The notes below the pieces were generated by a model. The model searched no databases and was not told where the DNA came from. It saw only the letters and a program-made list of their open reading frames with translations. Below are positions 41,800 to 50,528 of a stretch of 57,247 bases of DNA, piece after piece; the stretch's first letter is position 1, and every line of letters starts with the position of its first letter. This DNA comes from Bacillota bacterium (GTDB lineage: Bacteria > Bacillota > UBA4882 > UBA10575): assembly GCA_012837715.1 (NCBI GenBank), contig DUQR01000049.1, positions 1 to 57,247 on the forward strand. The letters run 5' to 3'. Both the position numbers and the translations under genes were made by a program.

Positions 41800-43353
41800 A
41801 TGGTAACGCTTGAGAAATATTTGGACCCGTTACCCATCCCCGCAGTTCTTCAACCCAAGTACCGTAATAAAAAAGAGACTTACTATGAGGTCCAGATGCG
41901 GGCCGCCGCTCAATGTTTGCATTGCAAACTACCGAAGACCTTAATCTGGGGATACGAAGGGAAATATCCGGGGCCAGTGATTAATGTCCGCCGCGATGAG
42001 AAGGTCTTAATCAAATGGGAAAACCACTTACCGGAGAAGCATTTTCTACCGGTTGATAAATCTTTACATGGCTTGGCCGAGCTTCCGGAAGTCAGAACCG
42101 TTGTCCATCTCCATGGCGCCCGGGTGCGACCGGAGAGTGACGGGCATCCGGAAGCATGGTATACGTGGGATTTTACGGAGAGAGGTCCGTTTTTCAGCCG
42201 GGATGTTTACTGGTATCCCAACCGCCAACCGGCGGCTACGCTTTGGTATCATGATCATGCGATCGGGATTACCCGTTTAAATGTCTATGCCGGTTTGGCC
42301 GGTTTTTATTTCATTCGGGACAGCACAGAAAGGAAACTCAATCTCCCGCAGGGCCAATACGAGATCCCTCTGCTCATCCAGGACCGTTCCTTCAATCCTG
42401 ACGGGTCGCTATTTTATCCTCGCCAACCGGACCCGCCAAACCCTGAGATTGATCCCTGCATCACCCCGGGTGTGGACGGGGATACCATCTTAGTGAACGG
42501 AAAGGTATGGCCATATTTAGAAGTGGAACCGCGTAAATATCGCTTCCGGGTTTTGAATGGTTCCAACCACCGGTTTTACCGGATAAAACTTGATCCGGAA
42601 CTTCCTTTCTACCAGATTGGGACAGACGGCGGTTTCTTACCCGCACCGGTTAAGCTCAAGGAATTGGTGATTGCCCCAGCCGAACGGGCTGATTTGATTG
42701 TTAATTTTGCCCATTTGCACGGAAAGAACTTAATCCTGCGGAATGATGCGCCTGTTCCATTCCCCAACGGCACACCCGTTGATCCGGAAACCACCGGCCA
42801 AATCATGGAGTTCAGGGTAGTCTTACCCCTTCAACAGGAAGATAAAAGCTCCTTGCCGGATGAACTTGTGCCCGTGCCCCGGCTGGACCAAAACTTGGTA
42901 AAAGTCCGGCGGAATCTCAGTATGGTTGTCCAACGGGATGAGTTTGGACGCTTACTTTTTTTGCTTAATGGGGAAAAATGGCATGATCCGGTGACCGAAG
43001 AACCCCGCCGGGGTGGAGTGGAAATCGGGAATTTGATCAATCCCGGTTTTGTGTCCCACCCTATCCATCTGCACCAGGTTCAATTTCAAATTTTGAATCG
43101 TCAACCCTTTGACGTCGCCCATTATAACCGGACCGGGGAGCTTATTTTCACCGGGCCGCCGGAACTACCCGACCACAATGAACAGGGATGGAAAGACACC
43201 GTCCGGAGCAAGCCGGGGGAAGTTACGCGGATTATTATCCAATTCGGACCCTATACCGGGCAGTACCCCTGGCATTGTCATCTCTTAGAGCATGAGGATT
43301 ATGATATGATGCGCCCGTTTACGGTTCTTAGCAAAAAAAGCAAGAAGGAGTAA
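41800..43353 (+). CDS. cotA: CotA-like multicopper oxidase (spore-coat laccase type)
   Basis: A 517-residue laccase/bilirubin-oxidase-like protein without signal peptide, as for CotA. Copper sites: TVVHLHGARV (HxH), WYHDHAIGITRLNVYAGLAG (HxH), HPIHLHQVQF (type 1/3) and WHCHLLEHEDYDMM (HCHxxxH plus axial Met). CotA-type features include PFMDPLPIP-like NPLPIP region (LDPLPIPAVL) and KWENHLP. It oxidises phenolic substrates with O2 and in Bacillus pigments the spore coat. ATG 41800 has AAGGGGGG seven bases upstream. Monocistronic. Confidence 0.92.
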   Translation: MVTLEKYLDPLPIPAVLQPKYRNKKETYYEVQMRAAAQCLHCKLPKTLIWGYEGKYPGPVINVRRDEKVLIKWENHLPEKHFLPVDKSLHGLAELPEVRTVVHLHGARVRPESDGHPEAWYTWDFTERGPFFSRDVYWYPNRQPAATLWYHDHAIGITRLNVYAGLAGFYFIRDSTERKLNLPQGQYEIPLLIQDRSFNPDGSLFYPRQPDPPNPEIDPCITPGVDGDTILVNGKVWPYLEVEPRKYRFRVLNGSNHRFYRIKLDPELPFYQIGTDGGFLPAPVKLKELVIAPAERADLIVNFAHLHGKNLILRNDAPVPFPNGTPVDPETTGQIMEFRVVLPLQQEDKSSLPDELVPVPRLDQNLVKVRRNLSMVVQRDEFGRLLFLLNGEKWHDPVTEEPRRGGVEIGNLINPGFVSHPIHLHQVQFQILNRQPFDVAHYNRTGELIFTGPPELPDHNEQGWKDTVRSKPGEVTRIIIQFGPYTGQYPWHCHLLEHEDYDMMRPFTVLSKKSKKE

Positions 43354-43354
43354 G

Positions 43355-43387
43355 TAGTCGCTTGGCACGGGCTTATTGCCAGGATAA
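43355..43387 (+). repeat. Family B-like hairpin, copy 5
   Basis: TAGTCGCTTGGCA-CGGGCTTAT-TGCCAGGATAA, one base after the cotA stop. It shares the TAGTCGCT head with copy 1, and the stem TTGGCA/TGCCAG keeps pairing. Confidence 0.45.
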
Positions 43388-43433
43388 ACTAACGAAGGGA
43401 AAACAAAACCGCTCGCAAAAAGAAAACTGATGG

Positions 43434-43462
43434 TTGACAATAGCGCTTTTTATGGGTATAGT
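43434..43462 (+). promoter_or_regulatory. Promoter of the T-box-aspS-gatCAB operon
   Basis: TTGACA (43434-43439), 17-base spacer, TATAGT (43457-43462). Start expected near 43469, at the beginning of the leader. Confidence 0.75.
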
Positions 43463-43469
43463 ATTATAA

Positions 43470-43759
43470 AATTTGACAAAAAAAGGCGAGGAAGGGGAAG
43501 AGTACTTACCGCGTGGCGCCTGGCAGAGAATCCGGGAGGGTGGAAACCGGGTAGGTGGGCGGTGGGGAAGAACACCCCGGAGCAGCCACCCGAAACGGCG
43601 TCTGATGAAGGACAACCGGAGTAGACGTGGACGGAACCTTTACCGTTAAAAAAAGGCAACCGTGGAAAAGACGCGGATTGTGTTATGAGTGAACCGTATT
43701 TGGTTAAGATGGGTGGTACCGCGAGCAAAGTCTCGTCCCTCAAGGGGCGGGACTTTTTC
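43470..43759 (+). promoter_or_regulatory. T-box riboswitch (Asn, possibly also Glu)
   Basis: A tRNA-sensing leader of about 290 bases. Visible: AGTA in the specifier-loop 5' strand (43501), CAGAGAA and GGTGGAAACC of distal stem I (43523-43548), the specifier region GGAAGAACACCCC (43566-43578), and the T-box proper TGGTACCGCG (43714-43723) that pairs with the uncharged tRNA acceptor end. It ends in the terminator 43729-43759 (GTCTCGTCCCT-CAA-GGGGCGGGAC plus T-run). AAC followed by A just before the lower stem is the best specifier (Asn); GAA (Glu) overlaps it by two bases. This fits control of indirect Asn/Gln-tRNA formation. Confidence 0.88.
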
Positions 43760-43879
43760 TTTTACCATCCCCACCGGATATGTGGAGCCTTAAAGGGCGC
43801 GTTCCGGTTGCCGGCCGGCGGACCGGTTTATTGGCCCAAATAAGAATCTTATTTAATTGGGGAGGAAGGAGGCTTGGTA

Positions 43880-45169
43880 ATGGACAGAACGTTGGTGAAA
43901 GAGGCCCGGCAGAAGATGGGCAGTAGGATTCGGCTGTGCGGTTGGGTGCATCGCATTCGGGATCTGGGTAACCTTACCTTTTTGTTACTCCGGGACCGGA
44001 GCGGCCTGATCCAAGTGGTTTTGGAAGGGAAAGACCATCCGGAACTACGCCTGGAAACAGTGGTCAAGATTGAGGGTAAGGTGGTGGCGAACGAAAAAGC
44101 CCCGGGGAAGGTGGAGATCCAAGCAGCGAAGGTGGAGGTAATTTCGGACGTGGAGTATGACCATCTGCCCCTGGCCGTGAACAGCGGGGTAATTAAGGAA
44201 GGGTTGGATACGATCCTCAACCACCGGGTGCTGAGCCTGCGGAACCTGCAAGTCCATGGGATCTTCCTTGTGCAGCAGGAGATTATCCGGGCTTTCCGCG
44301 ACTTTTTCCGGGACCGGGGGTTTACCGAAATTCAGACGCCGAAAATCGTGGCCGAGGGGGCGGAAGGCGGGGCGGAACTGTTCCCGGTCAAGTATTTTAA
44401 AAAACGGGTTTACCTTGCCCAAAGCCCCCAGTTTTACAAACAGATGATGGTGGCGGCCGGATATGAACGGGTCTTTGAGGTCGGCCATGCCTACCGGGCG
44501 GAGTTACACAACACCACCCGTCACCTGAACGAATATATCAGCCTCGACGTGGAGATGGGTTTTATTAAAGATGAAAATGATTTAGTGGCGATCGAGAATG
44601 AATTCTTGCGGTACCTGTTTGCATCCCTCCCGGAGACTTGCGGCGAGGAACTCTCCCGCTTCGGAGTGGAACTGTCCGACCCCGGTGTGATCCCCAAACT
44701 CTCTGTCGGTGAGGCGCAGGCGCTTTTGAAGGCGGAATACGGAAAAAGATTGCCCGCAGGGAATATCGATGCGGAAGCGGAGAAACTGCTGGGCCGGTAT
44801 GTGAAGGAGAAAACCGGCAGCGATTTTCTCTTCCTGACCGGATTTCCCGTGTCGAAACGGCCGGTTTACGCCATGCCGGAGGAGGAAGCTCCCGACCTGA
44901 CTAAGAGTTTTGACCTTTTATATAAAGGGCTGGAGATTACCACCGGCGGACAGCGGATTCATAGTTACCGGATGCTTTATGAGAAGATGCAGGCTTTTGG
45001 TTTGAATCCGGAAGATTTCGGTTTCTACCTCGATACTTTTAAATACGGCGTTCCGCCCCATGGTGGATTCGCCATCGGTTGCGAACGTTTGACCATGCAG
45101 TTACTGAACTTAGCTAATGTTCGAGAAGCCAGCCTTTTTCCACGGGATGTGGACCGGGTGACCCCATAA
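43880..45169 (+). CDS. aspS: Aspartyl-tRNA synthetase, short non-discriminating type
   Basis: A 429-residue class II synthetase lacking the bacterial GAD insertion domain, so of the archaeal-like type usual for charging both tRNA-Asp and tRNA-Asn. OB-fold anticodon domain 1-100 (RIRLCGWVHRIRDLGNLTFL); motif 2 YERVFEVGHAYRAELHNTTRH; motif 3 GGFAIGCERLTMQLL. Asp-tRNA-Asn made here would be amidated by GatCAB, encoded next. ATG 43880 with AAGGAGG seven bases upstream; TTG 43874 less likely. First gene after the T-box. Confidence 0.92.
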   Translation: MDRTLVKEARQKMGSRIRLCGWVHRIRDLGNLTFLLLRDRSGLIQVVLEGKDHPELRLETVVKIEGKVVANEKAPGKVEIQAAKVEVISDVEYDHLPLAVNSGVIKEGLDTILNHRVLSLRNLQVHGIFLVQQEIIRAFRDFFRDRGFTEIQTPKIVAEGAEGGAELFPVKYFKKRVYLAQSPQFYKQMMVAAGYERVFEVGHAYRAELHNTTRHLNEYISLDVEMGFIKDENDLVAIENEFLRYLFASLPETCGEELSRFGVELSDPGVIPKLSVGEAQALLKAEYGKRLPAGNIDAEAEKLLGRYVKEKTGSDFLFLTGFPVSKRPVYAMPEEEAPDLTKSFDLLYKGLEITTGGQRIHSYRMLYEKMQAFGLNPEDFGFYLDTFKYGVPPHGGFAIGCERLTMQLLNLANVREASLFPRDVDRVTP

Positions 45170-45206
45170 GTAAAAAGCTTGATCAAGAGGAAGGAGCGGA
45201 GAGCAG

Positions 45207-45494
45207 ATGAGCGTTAGTGAACAAGAGCTCCGGCAGGTGGCGGAACTGGTACGGCTTGCTTTTTCCGAAGACGAATTGCGGGTTCTGGTTGGAGAGTTCA
45301 ACCGCATTTTGCAGTTTGTTGCCAAGCTGAATGCGGTGGATACCACCGGCGTTCCGCCCACTGTGCAAGGAGTGAAGGTGAAGAACCGGTTCCGGCCAGA
45401 TCAGGTTAGGCCTTCCCTACCCAGGACGGAAGCGTTGAAAAACGCCGTAGCGGTGAAAGACGGTAGTTTTGTGGTGCCGCAAATCATGGAATAG
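45207..45494 (+). CDS. gatC: Asp/Glu-tRNA amidotransferase subunit C
   Basis: 95 residues, the small subunit that wraps around GatA and stabilises the GatAB complex. N-terminus SVSEQELRQVAELVRLAFSE is typical, and the C-terminal part (RPDQVRPSLPRTEALKNAV) matches the GatC tail. GGAAGGAGCGGAG precedes the ATG. 37 bases after aspS and 11 before gatA. Confidence 0.93.
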   Translation: MSVSEQELRQVAELVRLAFSEDELRVLVGEFNRILQFVAKLNAVDTTGVPPTVQGVKVKNRFRPDQVRPSLPRTEALKNAVAVKDGSFVVPQIME

Positions 45495-45505
45495 GAGGCG
45501 CGGAG

Positions 45506-46987
45506 ATGGAACTTTGCGATTTAACCCTTCATGAAATTAAAGAGCTTTTCGCGGAGAAAGAGGTCTTGCCTTCGATGGTCCTGGCTTCGGTCGCCAAGAG
45601 AATCCAAGCACAGGAGGAGAGTCTCGGCGCCTACCTGGCATTGGATTTGGAAGCCGCTTTTGCGGCCGCCCGGGCGGCCGACCACCGGATCCAAGCCGGA
45701 AAGCCTTTAGGTGAAATGGACGGGATTCCCTTTGCGCTCAAAGATAATCTCTGTCAAACGGGAAAGGAGACCACCTGTGCCTCCCGGATTTTGCAGGGGT
45801 TTGTGCCGCCCTATACGGCGACGGCGGTGCAGAAACTTTTGGACCAGGGCGCGCTGATTATCGGCCGGACCAATATGGACGAGTTTGCCATGGGTGCTTC
45901 CACCGAACACTCGGCGGAAAAAAAGACGAAAAACCCGTGGGATCCCCAGCGGGTGCCGGGCGGTTCCAGCGGCGGTTCGGCCGCGGCGGTAGCTGCCGGG
46001 GAAACCATTGTGGCCTTGGGTTCCGACACGGACGGCTCCATCCGGCAACCGGCGGCTTTCTGCGGGGTGACCGGACTTAAACCTACCTATGGGCTGGTGT
46101 CCCGCTACGGACTGGTCTCTTTTGCCTCTTCCTTTGACCAGATTGGACCCATCGCAAAGGATGCCGAAGACTGTGCCCTGGTACTTAAGGCGATTGCCGG
46201 TTTTGACCCGTTGGATTCTACTTCCCTCCGGGGGGAGCAGCAGGTGGATTATACCAAAGGCTTGGAACAGAGTCTTCACGGGCGCACGATTGGCCTGCCC
46301 CGGGAGTATTTTGGGGAAGACCTCGACGCAGAGGTGAGACGCATAATCATGGGAGCCGTCGAGCAATTGGCAGAACTGGGCGCCCGGATTGTGGAACTTT
46401 CCTTGAAATTGTCGGAGTACGCTCTTCCAGCCTCCTATCTGATCTCTTCAGCTGAGGCTAGTTCCAGTCTGGCCAGGTACGACGGGATTCGGTACGGGCG
46501 GGCGGCTGCTGACCGGGGGGACCTAGCCACCTTCTATACACAGACCAGGACGGAGGGGTTTGGGCCGGAGGTTAAGCGCCGGATTATACTTGGCGCCTAT
46601 GCGCTCAGCGCCGGGCATTACGAAAAATATTACCAAAAAGCCCAACAGATTCGGACCTTGATTGGCCAGGAATTCGAGGAGGCTTTTCGGTGCGTGGACG
46701 CGATCGTGACGCCCACGGCGCCGACGCCCCCTTTTAAGCTGGGAGATAGGTTAGCCGATCCTTTAGCGCTGTACTTATCCAATCTTTACACCGTCCCGGT
46801 GAACCTCGCCGGTCTGCCCGCCCTCTCTGTTCCCTGCGGTTTTGTCCAAGGAGCGCCGGTGGGGATGCAGATCATCGGTGGGCCTTTTGCCGAAGCCACC
46901 ATTTTAAATATTGCCCATCAATACCAAAAAGTGACCACCTATCATCAAGCCCGGCCGTGCGGAGGGAGAAAAGGGGGATCGAGATGA
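45506..46987 (+). CDS. gatA: Asp/Glu-tRNA amidotransferase subunit A
   Basis: A 493-residue amidase-signature enzyme that releases ammonia from glutamine or asparagine for transamidation. Catalytic triad regions: Lys in FALKDNLC (about 76), cis-Ser and nucleophile Ser in PGGSSGGSAAAVAAGE (about 150-165). The following DTDGSIRQPAAFCGVTGLKP is the family signature. ATG with AGGAGGCGCGGAG. The stop TGA overlaps the gatB ATG (ATGA), implying coupling. Confidence 0.95.
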   Translation: MELCDLTLHEIKELFAEKEVLPSMVLASVAKRIQAQEESLGAYLALDLEAAFAAARAADHRIQAGKPLGEMDGIPFALKDNLCQTGKETTCASRILQGFVPPYTATAVQKLLDQGALIIGRTNMDEFAMGASTEHSAEKKTKNPWDPQRVPGGSSGGSAAAVAAGETIVALGSDTDGSIRQPAAFCGVTGLKPTYGLVSRYGLVSFASSFDQIGPIAKDAEDCALVLKAIAGFDPLDSTSLRGEQQVDYTKGLEQSLHGRTIGLPREYFGEDLDAEVRRIIMGAVEQLAELGARIVELSLKLSEYALPASYLISSAEASSSLARYDGIRYGRAAADRGDLATFYTQTRTEGFGPEVKRRIILGAYALSAGHYEKYYQKAQQIRTLIGQEFEEAFRCVDAIVTPTAPTPPFKLGDRLADPLALYLSNLYTVPVNLAGLPALSVPCGFVQGAPVGMQIIGGPFAEATILNIAHQYQKVTTYHQARPCGGRKGGSR

Positions 46988-48420
46988 ACTTTGAAGCGGT
47001 GATCGGCTTGGAGGTTCATGCTGAGCTATCCACCAAAACGAAGATTTTTTGTGCCTGCTCCACCAAGTTTGGGGCCGAGGCCAATACCCAGACCTGCCCC
47101 GTCTGTCTGGGCCTGCCCGGTACGTTACCGGTTCTCAACGAGAAAGTGGTTGAATACTGCCTCCGGGCGGGTTTAGCCTTAAATTGCCAGATTACGGACT
47201 GGAGTAAACTGGACCGGAAAAACTATTTTTACCCCGATTTGCCGAAGGCCTATCAGATCTCCCAGTCTGATCTGCCTTTATGCCGGGACGGGTCTCTGTC
47301 GTTGGCGAGCGGGAAACCAATCCGGATCACCCGGATTCACATTGAGGAAGACGCCGGAAAACTAATCCATAGTACGGAGGGGGAAGGTTACTCCCTGGTC
47401 GACTATAACCGGGCGGGGGTGCCGCTCATTGAGATTGTTACGGCGCCGGATCTGGCTACCCCGGAAGAAGCGGTGGAGTTTCTGGAGAAGTTACGGCGGA
47501 TTCTGATCTACCTTGGGATCTCCGACTGTAAAATGGAAGAGGGTTCTTTGCGCTGCGATGCCAATATTTCGCTTAAACCGGCGGGGACGAAGCAACTGGG
47601 GACCAAGACCGAGCTGAAGAATATCAACTCTTTTAAGGCATTAGGACGGGCGTTGGCCTATGAAATCGAACGCCAGTCCGAGCTTTTGGCGGAGGAAAAA
47701 ACGGTTAAGCAGGAGACCAGAAAGTGGGAGGAAGCCAAGCAGCGGACCTTATCCATGCGGAGCAAAGAGGAGGCCCAGGATTACCGGTATTTTCCCGATC
47801 CGGACCTGGTCCCGATCGAACTGGACCCGGATTATGTGGCGGAAATCGCGGCCGCCCTGCCCGAGCTCCCGGAAGAAAAGAAACACCGGTTTATCGAGGA
47901 TTATCACTTGCCGGAGTATGACGCCGAGCTCATTACCGGCTCCAAATACCTGGCGGATTTCTTTGAAGCCGTGCTCAAGCATTACTGCAACCCGAAAGCA
48001 GCCAGCAATTTCATTATGGGCGAATTGCTGCGGCTCATGGGTGAAGAGGGGCTGGACCCGGAAGACCTGAAGGTCAACCCGGCGCACTTGGGCGATCTCC
48101 TTCAACGCATCGATGAAGGGGAGATCAGTATTACTCAAGGGAAGAAAATTTTCGAAAGGGTCTTTCGCACCGGCGCCTCCCCGGAGGAGATCATTCAGGC
48201 CGAAGGCTTACGACAGATTTCCGATCAAACCCAACTGTTGATCGTCGTAAATAAGGTAATTCAGGATTATCCGCAGTCAGTCCGTGACTACCTGGGCGGT
48301 AAAGAAAAGGCGGCCGGGTTTTTAATCGGCCAAATTATGCGGGAAACGAAGGGTCAAGCCAATCCCCAAGTTATAAAAGGGTTGCTCATCGAGGAATTGG
48401 AAAAAATGCGCCAAGAATGA
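46984..48420 (+). CDS. gatB: Asp/Glu-tRNA amidotransferase subunit B
   Basis: A 478-residue kinase/transamidase subunit that phosphorylates the mischarged Asp- or Glu-tRNA and accepts ammonia from GatA. N-terminus FEAVIGLEVHAELSTKTKIF, zinc cysteines CACSTKF and CPVCLGLPG, DRKNYFYPDLPKAYQISQ, and YRYFPDPDL are all conserved. The C-terminal YqeY-like tail domain is complete. ATG 46984 follows AAGGGGGATCGAG and overlaps gatA; the longer ATG at 46957 lies inside gatA. Confidence 0.95.
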   Translation: MNFEAVIGLEVHAELSTKTKIFCACSTKFGAEANTQTCPVCLGLPGTLPVLNEKVVEYCLRAGLALNCQITDWSKLDRKNYFYPDLPKAYQISQSDLPLCRDGSLSLASGKPIRITRIHIEEDAGKLIHSTEGEGYSLVDYNRAGVPLIEIVTAPDLATPEEAVEFLEKLRRILIYLGISDCKMEEGSLRCDANISLKPAGTKQLGTKTELKNINSFKALGRALAYEIERQSELLAEEKTVKQETRKWEEAKQRTLSMRSKEEAQDYRYFPDPDLVPIELDPDYVAEIAAALPELPEEKKHRFIEDYHLPEYDAELITGSKYLADFFEAVLKHYCNPKAASNFIMGELLRLMGEEGLDPEDLKVNPAHLGDLLQRIDEGEISITQGKKIFERVFRTGASPEEIIQAEGLRQISDQTQLLIVVNKVIQDYPQSVRDYLGGKEKAAGFLIGQIMRETKGQANPQVIKGLLIEELEKMRQE

Positions 48421-48442
48421 TATGATTAGGGATAGGTTGGGC

Positions 48443-48583
48443 ATGGAATTGAAATTGCAGAAGTCCGTATTGAGCTCTGCGCAAAAAAAAGGTATAATAA
48501 CAAATGGACCAAACCTAGAATTAGCCCTTATTGAGGTACTCTGGATTTTGATGAAGAGACGGACTAATCGGGCCAAGCTTTAG
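48443..48583 (+). CDS. Possible small protein of 46 residues
   Basis: An ATG frame, MELKLQKSVLSSAQKKGIIT then NGPNLELALIEVLWILMKRR and TNRAKL, ending in TAG six bases before a strong terminator. The pattern (polar head, short hydrophobic stretch, basic tail) looks like a genuine small protein, but the ribosome site is weak and no family is recognised. It starts 22 bases after gatB and may be the last gene of that operon. A promoter-like TTGAGC-N17-TATAAT lies inside it (48470-48498). Confidence 0.35.
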   Translation: MELKLQKSVLSSAQKKGIITNGPNLELALIEVLWILMKRRTNRAKL

Positions 48584-48589
48584 GTTAAC

Positions 48590-48623
48590 AAGGAAGGTAC
48601 CTTTATTGGGGCCTTCCTTTTTC
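48590..48623 (+). terminator. Intrinsic terminator ending the aspS-gatCAB operon
   Basis: AAGGAAGG ... CCTTCCTT with T-run; loop about 14 bases with an internal GGTACC. Confidence 0.8.
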
Positions 48624-48648
48624 TAGAATGAAGAAAAAAGGAGAAAGC

Positions 48649-49494
48649 GTGGGAAGATCATTGAATTTGTTGGTCACCTTAGATTCCAATTATCTTAAGC
48701 CCCTCAGGGTAATGCTTTTTTCGCTTTTTTTCAATAACCCGAATGAACGGTTTGATATTTACTTAATGCATTCTAGGATTAAACCGGACGAGCTTAGCGA
48801 TTTAGAGCAATTTATCAGCCAACAGGGACACCGGTTGATCGTGATTAAGGTCGGGGAGGCTGATTTCCAGGCTGCGCCCGTGGTTAAGCATTATACGAAG
48901 GAAATGTACTATCGGCTATTGGCCTTTAAATATCTTCCTGCCACTTTAGAGCGGATTCTTTATCTGGATCCGGATATTTTGGTGATTAACAGTGTTAAAG
49001 GATTATATGATCTGGATTTATCAGAGTGGATGTTTGCGGCGGCCTACCATGACCGGCTGATGGTTAAGGAGTTAAATAAGGTCCGGTTTCTCGAGTATGA
49101 GCTTGAAGAGTATTATAACTCCGGCGTGCTTTTGATGAATCTGAACCGGCAGCGCTCTCTAATCGATGAGCAAGAGATCTACAACTTTGTGGAGAAAAAC
49201 AAGAGCCGATTGATCCTGCCCGATCAGGATATCCTGAATTCACTGTACGCCAAAGAGATCCGGAAACTGGATGAGATCGAATTTAACTATGATACCCGGT
49301 TTTATAAGTATTTTCGCTTTTTAAGCAAAGGGAAGATTAACATGGACTATGTGATGCGCCATACGGTTATTCTCCATTTTTGCGGAAAAAAGAAACCCTG
49401 GCATAAGAATTACAGTGGCGAGTTTCATGGGTTGTACAAGCATTATGAGAAGTTGGCTTTTGAAGATTCGGTTCCGGTAAATGTCTTAGAATAA
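48649..49494 (+). CDS. Family 8 glycosyltransferase
   Basis: About 281 residues. GT8 enzymes are retaining transferases using UDP-sugars, for example general stress protein GspA and LPS galactosyl/glucosyltransferases. Motifs: LLVTLDSNYLKPLRVML, the metal-binding DxD as LYLDPDILV (about 105), YYNSGVLLMNL, LPDQDILN, and ILHFCGKKKPWHKNYSG. GTG 48649 is chosen because AAAGGAG lies five bases upstream; ATG 48628 sits at the edge of the terminator without a ribosome site. Acceptor unknown. Probably monocistronic. Confidence 0.87.
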   Translation: MGRSLNLLVTLDSNYLKPLRVMLFSLFFNNPNERFDIYLMHSRIKPDELSDLEQFISQQGHRLIVIKVGEADFQAAPVVKHYTKEMYYRLLAFKYLPATLERILYLDPDILVINSVKGLYDLDLSEWMFAAAYHDRLMVKELNKVRFLEYELEEYYNSGVLLMNLNRQRSLIDEQEIYNFVEKNKSRLILPDQDILNSLYAKEIRKLDEIEFNYDTRFYKYFRFLSKGKINMDYVMRHTVILHFCGKKKPWHKNYSGEFHGLYKHYEKLAFEDSVPVNVLE

Positions 49495-49651
49495 TTAATC
49501 CAAAAAGAAACGGGCATTATAGCCCCGGGCTCAGCCTTTAAGGGAGATCGCAGTATTTTATGGGAATTATAAGGGGTTGTTTTTATGGCGTAGTGCAAAA
49601 AGCAGATCAACAAGTCAAGTTGCAGAAATTATTGACGAAAGGAGCGAGAGT

Positions 49652-50464
49652 ATGCCCTTCACGACGGCTAATTTATTGTTTGCGTTTGGTTTGACCTTAA
49701 TGGCCGGTCTGTCAACGGGAATCGGAAGTCTCCTGGCCTTTTATGCTAAACAGACGAATAAAAAATTCCTCTCGGTTGCCTTAGGTTTTTCGGCGGGAGT
49801 AATGATTTATGTTTCGATGGTTGAGATCTTTGCGGAAGCCCGGGCTTCTTTGGAAGCGGTCTATGGGTCTACGAAAGGTTATTGGGCGACGACCATTGCC
49901 TTTTTCACTGGGATTGCGATTATTGCGCTGATTGATAAAATTGTCCCCAGTCCTGAAAATCCCCATGACATGCAAAGTAAAGAAGACGTTGAAGAAATGA
50001 AGACCAATGATCCGGCTTTATTACGATTGGGCCTTTTTTCGGCGTTGGCCATTGCCATCCACAATTTCCCCGAAGGAATTGCCACTTTTGCCAGTGCGGT
50101 TAAAGATCCGACTTTAGGAATTAGTATTGCGATCGCGATTGCCATTCATAATTTACCGGAAGGAATTGCGGTTTCCATTCCGGTTTATTACGCGACCGGG
50201 AGCCGGCGAAAAGCCCTTTTTTACTCTTTTGTTTCGGGTTTTTCCGAACCACTGGGGGCCATCCTCGGTTATTTTCTCCTGTTGCGTTACTTTAGTGATG
50301 CGATGTTTGGGTGGATCTTTGCCGCGGTCGCTGGAATTATGGTTTACATATCTTTAGATGAATTACTCCCGACGGCTGAGAAATACGGTGAACACCATTA
50401 TGCCATCTACGGGCTGATCCTCGGTATGGTCGTGATGGCGATTAGCCTCTTAATGTTTGCGTAA
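49652..50464 (+). CDS. zupT: ZIP-family metal transporter ZupT, paralog 2
   Basis: A 270-residue protein, exactly the length of the gene at 40762 and strongly similar throughout (LAFYAKQTNKKFLSV, ALGFSAGVMIYVSMVEIFAE). Metal motifs HNFPEGIATF and HNLPEGIAVS. They differ mainly in the loop after helix 3 (SKEDVEEMKTNDPALL versus GVEEMSDPDPEERSLL), a likely regulatory or selectivity loop. ATG 49652 with AAAGGAG upstream; the longer frame from 49577 has no ribosome site. Suggests duplication with divergent metal preference or regulation. Confidence 0.92.
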   Translation: MPFTTANLLFAFGLTLMAGLSTGIGSLLAFYAKQTNKKFLSVALGFSAGVMIYVSMVEIFAEARASLEAVYGSTKGYWATTIAFFTGIAIIALIDKIVPSPENPHDMQSKEDVEEMKTNDPALLRLGLFSALAIAIHNFPEGIATFASAVKDPTLGISIAIAIAIHNLPEGIAVSIPVYYATGSRRKALFYSFVSGFSEPLGAILGYFLLLRYFSDAMFGWIFAAVAGIMVYISLDELLPTAEKYGEHHYAIYGLILGMVVMAISLLMFA

Positions 50465-50528
50465 TTTAGGTAAGGAAGATGGCGCCATAGGCGGTCCTTT
50501 CCGACGGAAAGAAAAGAAGAGGGGTAAG

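Noticed and set aside
48470-48498. TTGAGC-N17-TATAAT as the promoter of the GT8 gene
   Set aside because: A strong terminator at 48590-48623 lies between it and the gene, and the sequence falls inside a possible small ORF, so it is left as uncertain rather than called.
49577-49651. 25-residue N-terminal extension of the second ZupT
   Set aside because: It lacks a ribosome site, is not hydrophobic as a helix, and the ATG at 49652 with AAAGGAG gives a protein of the same length as its paralog.
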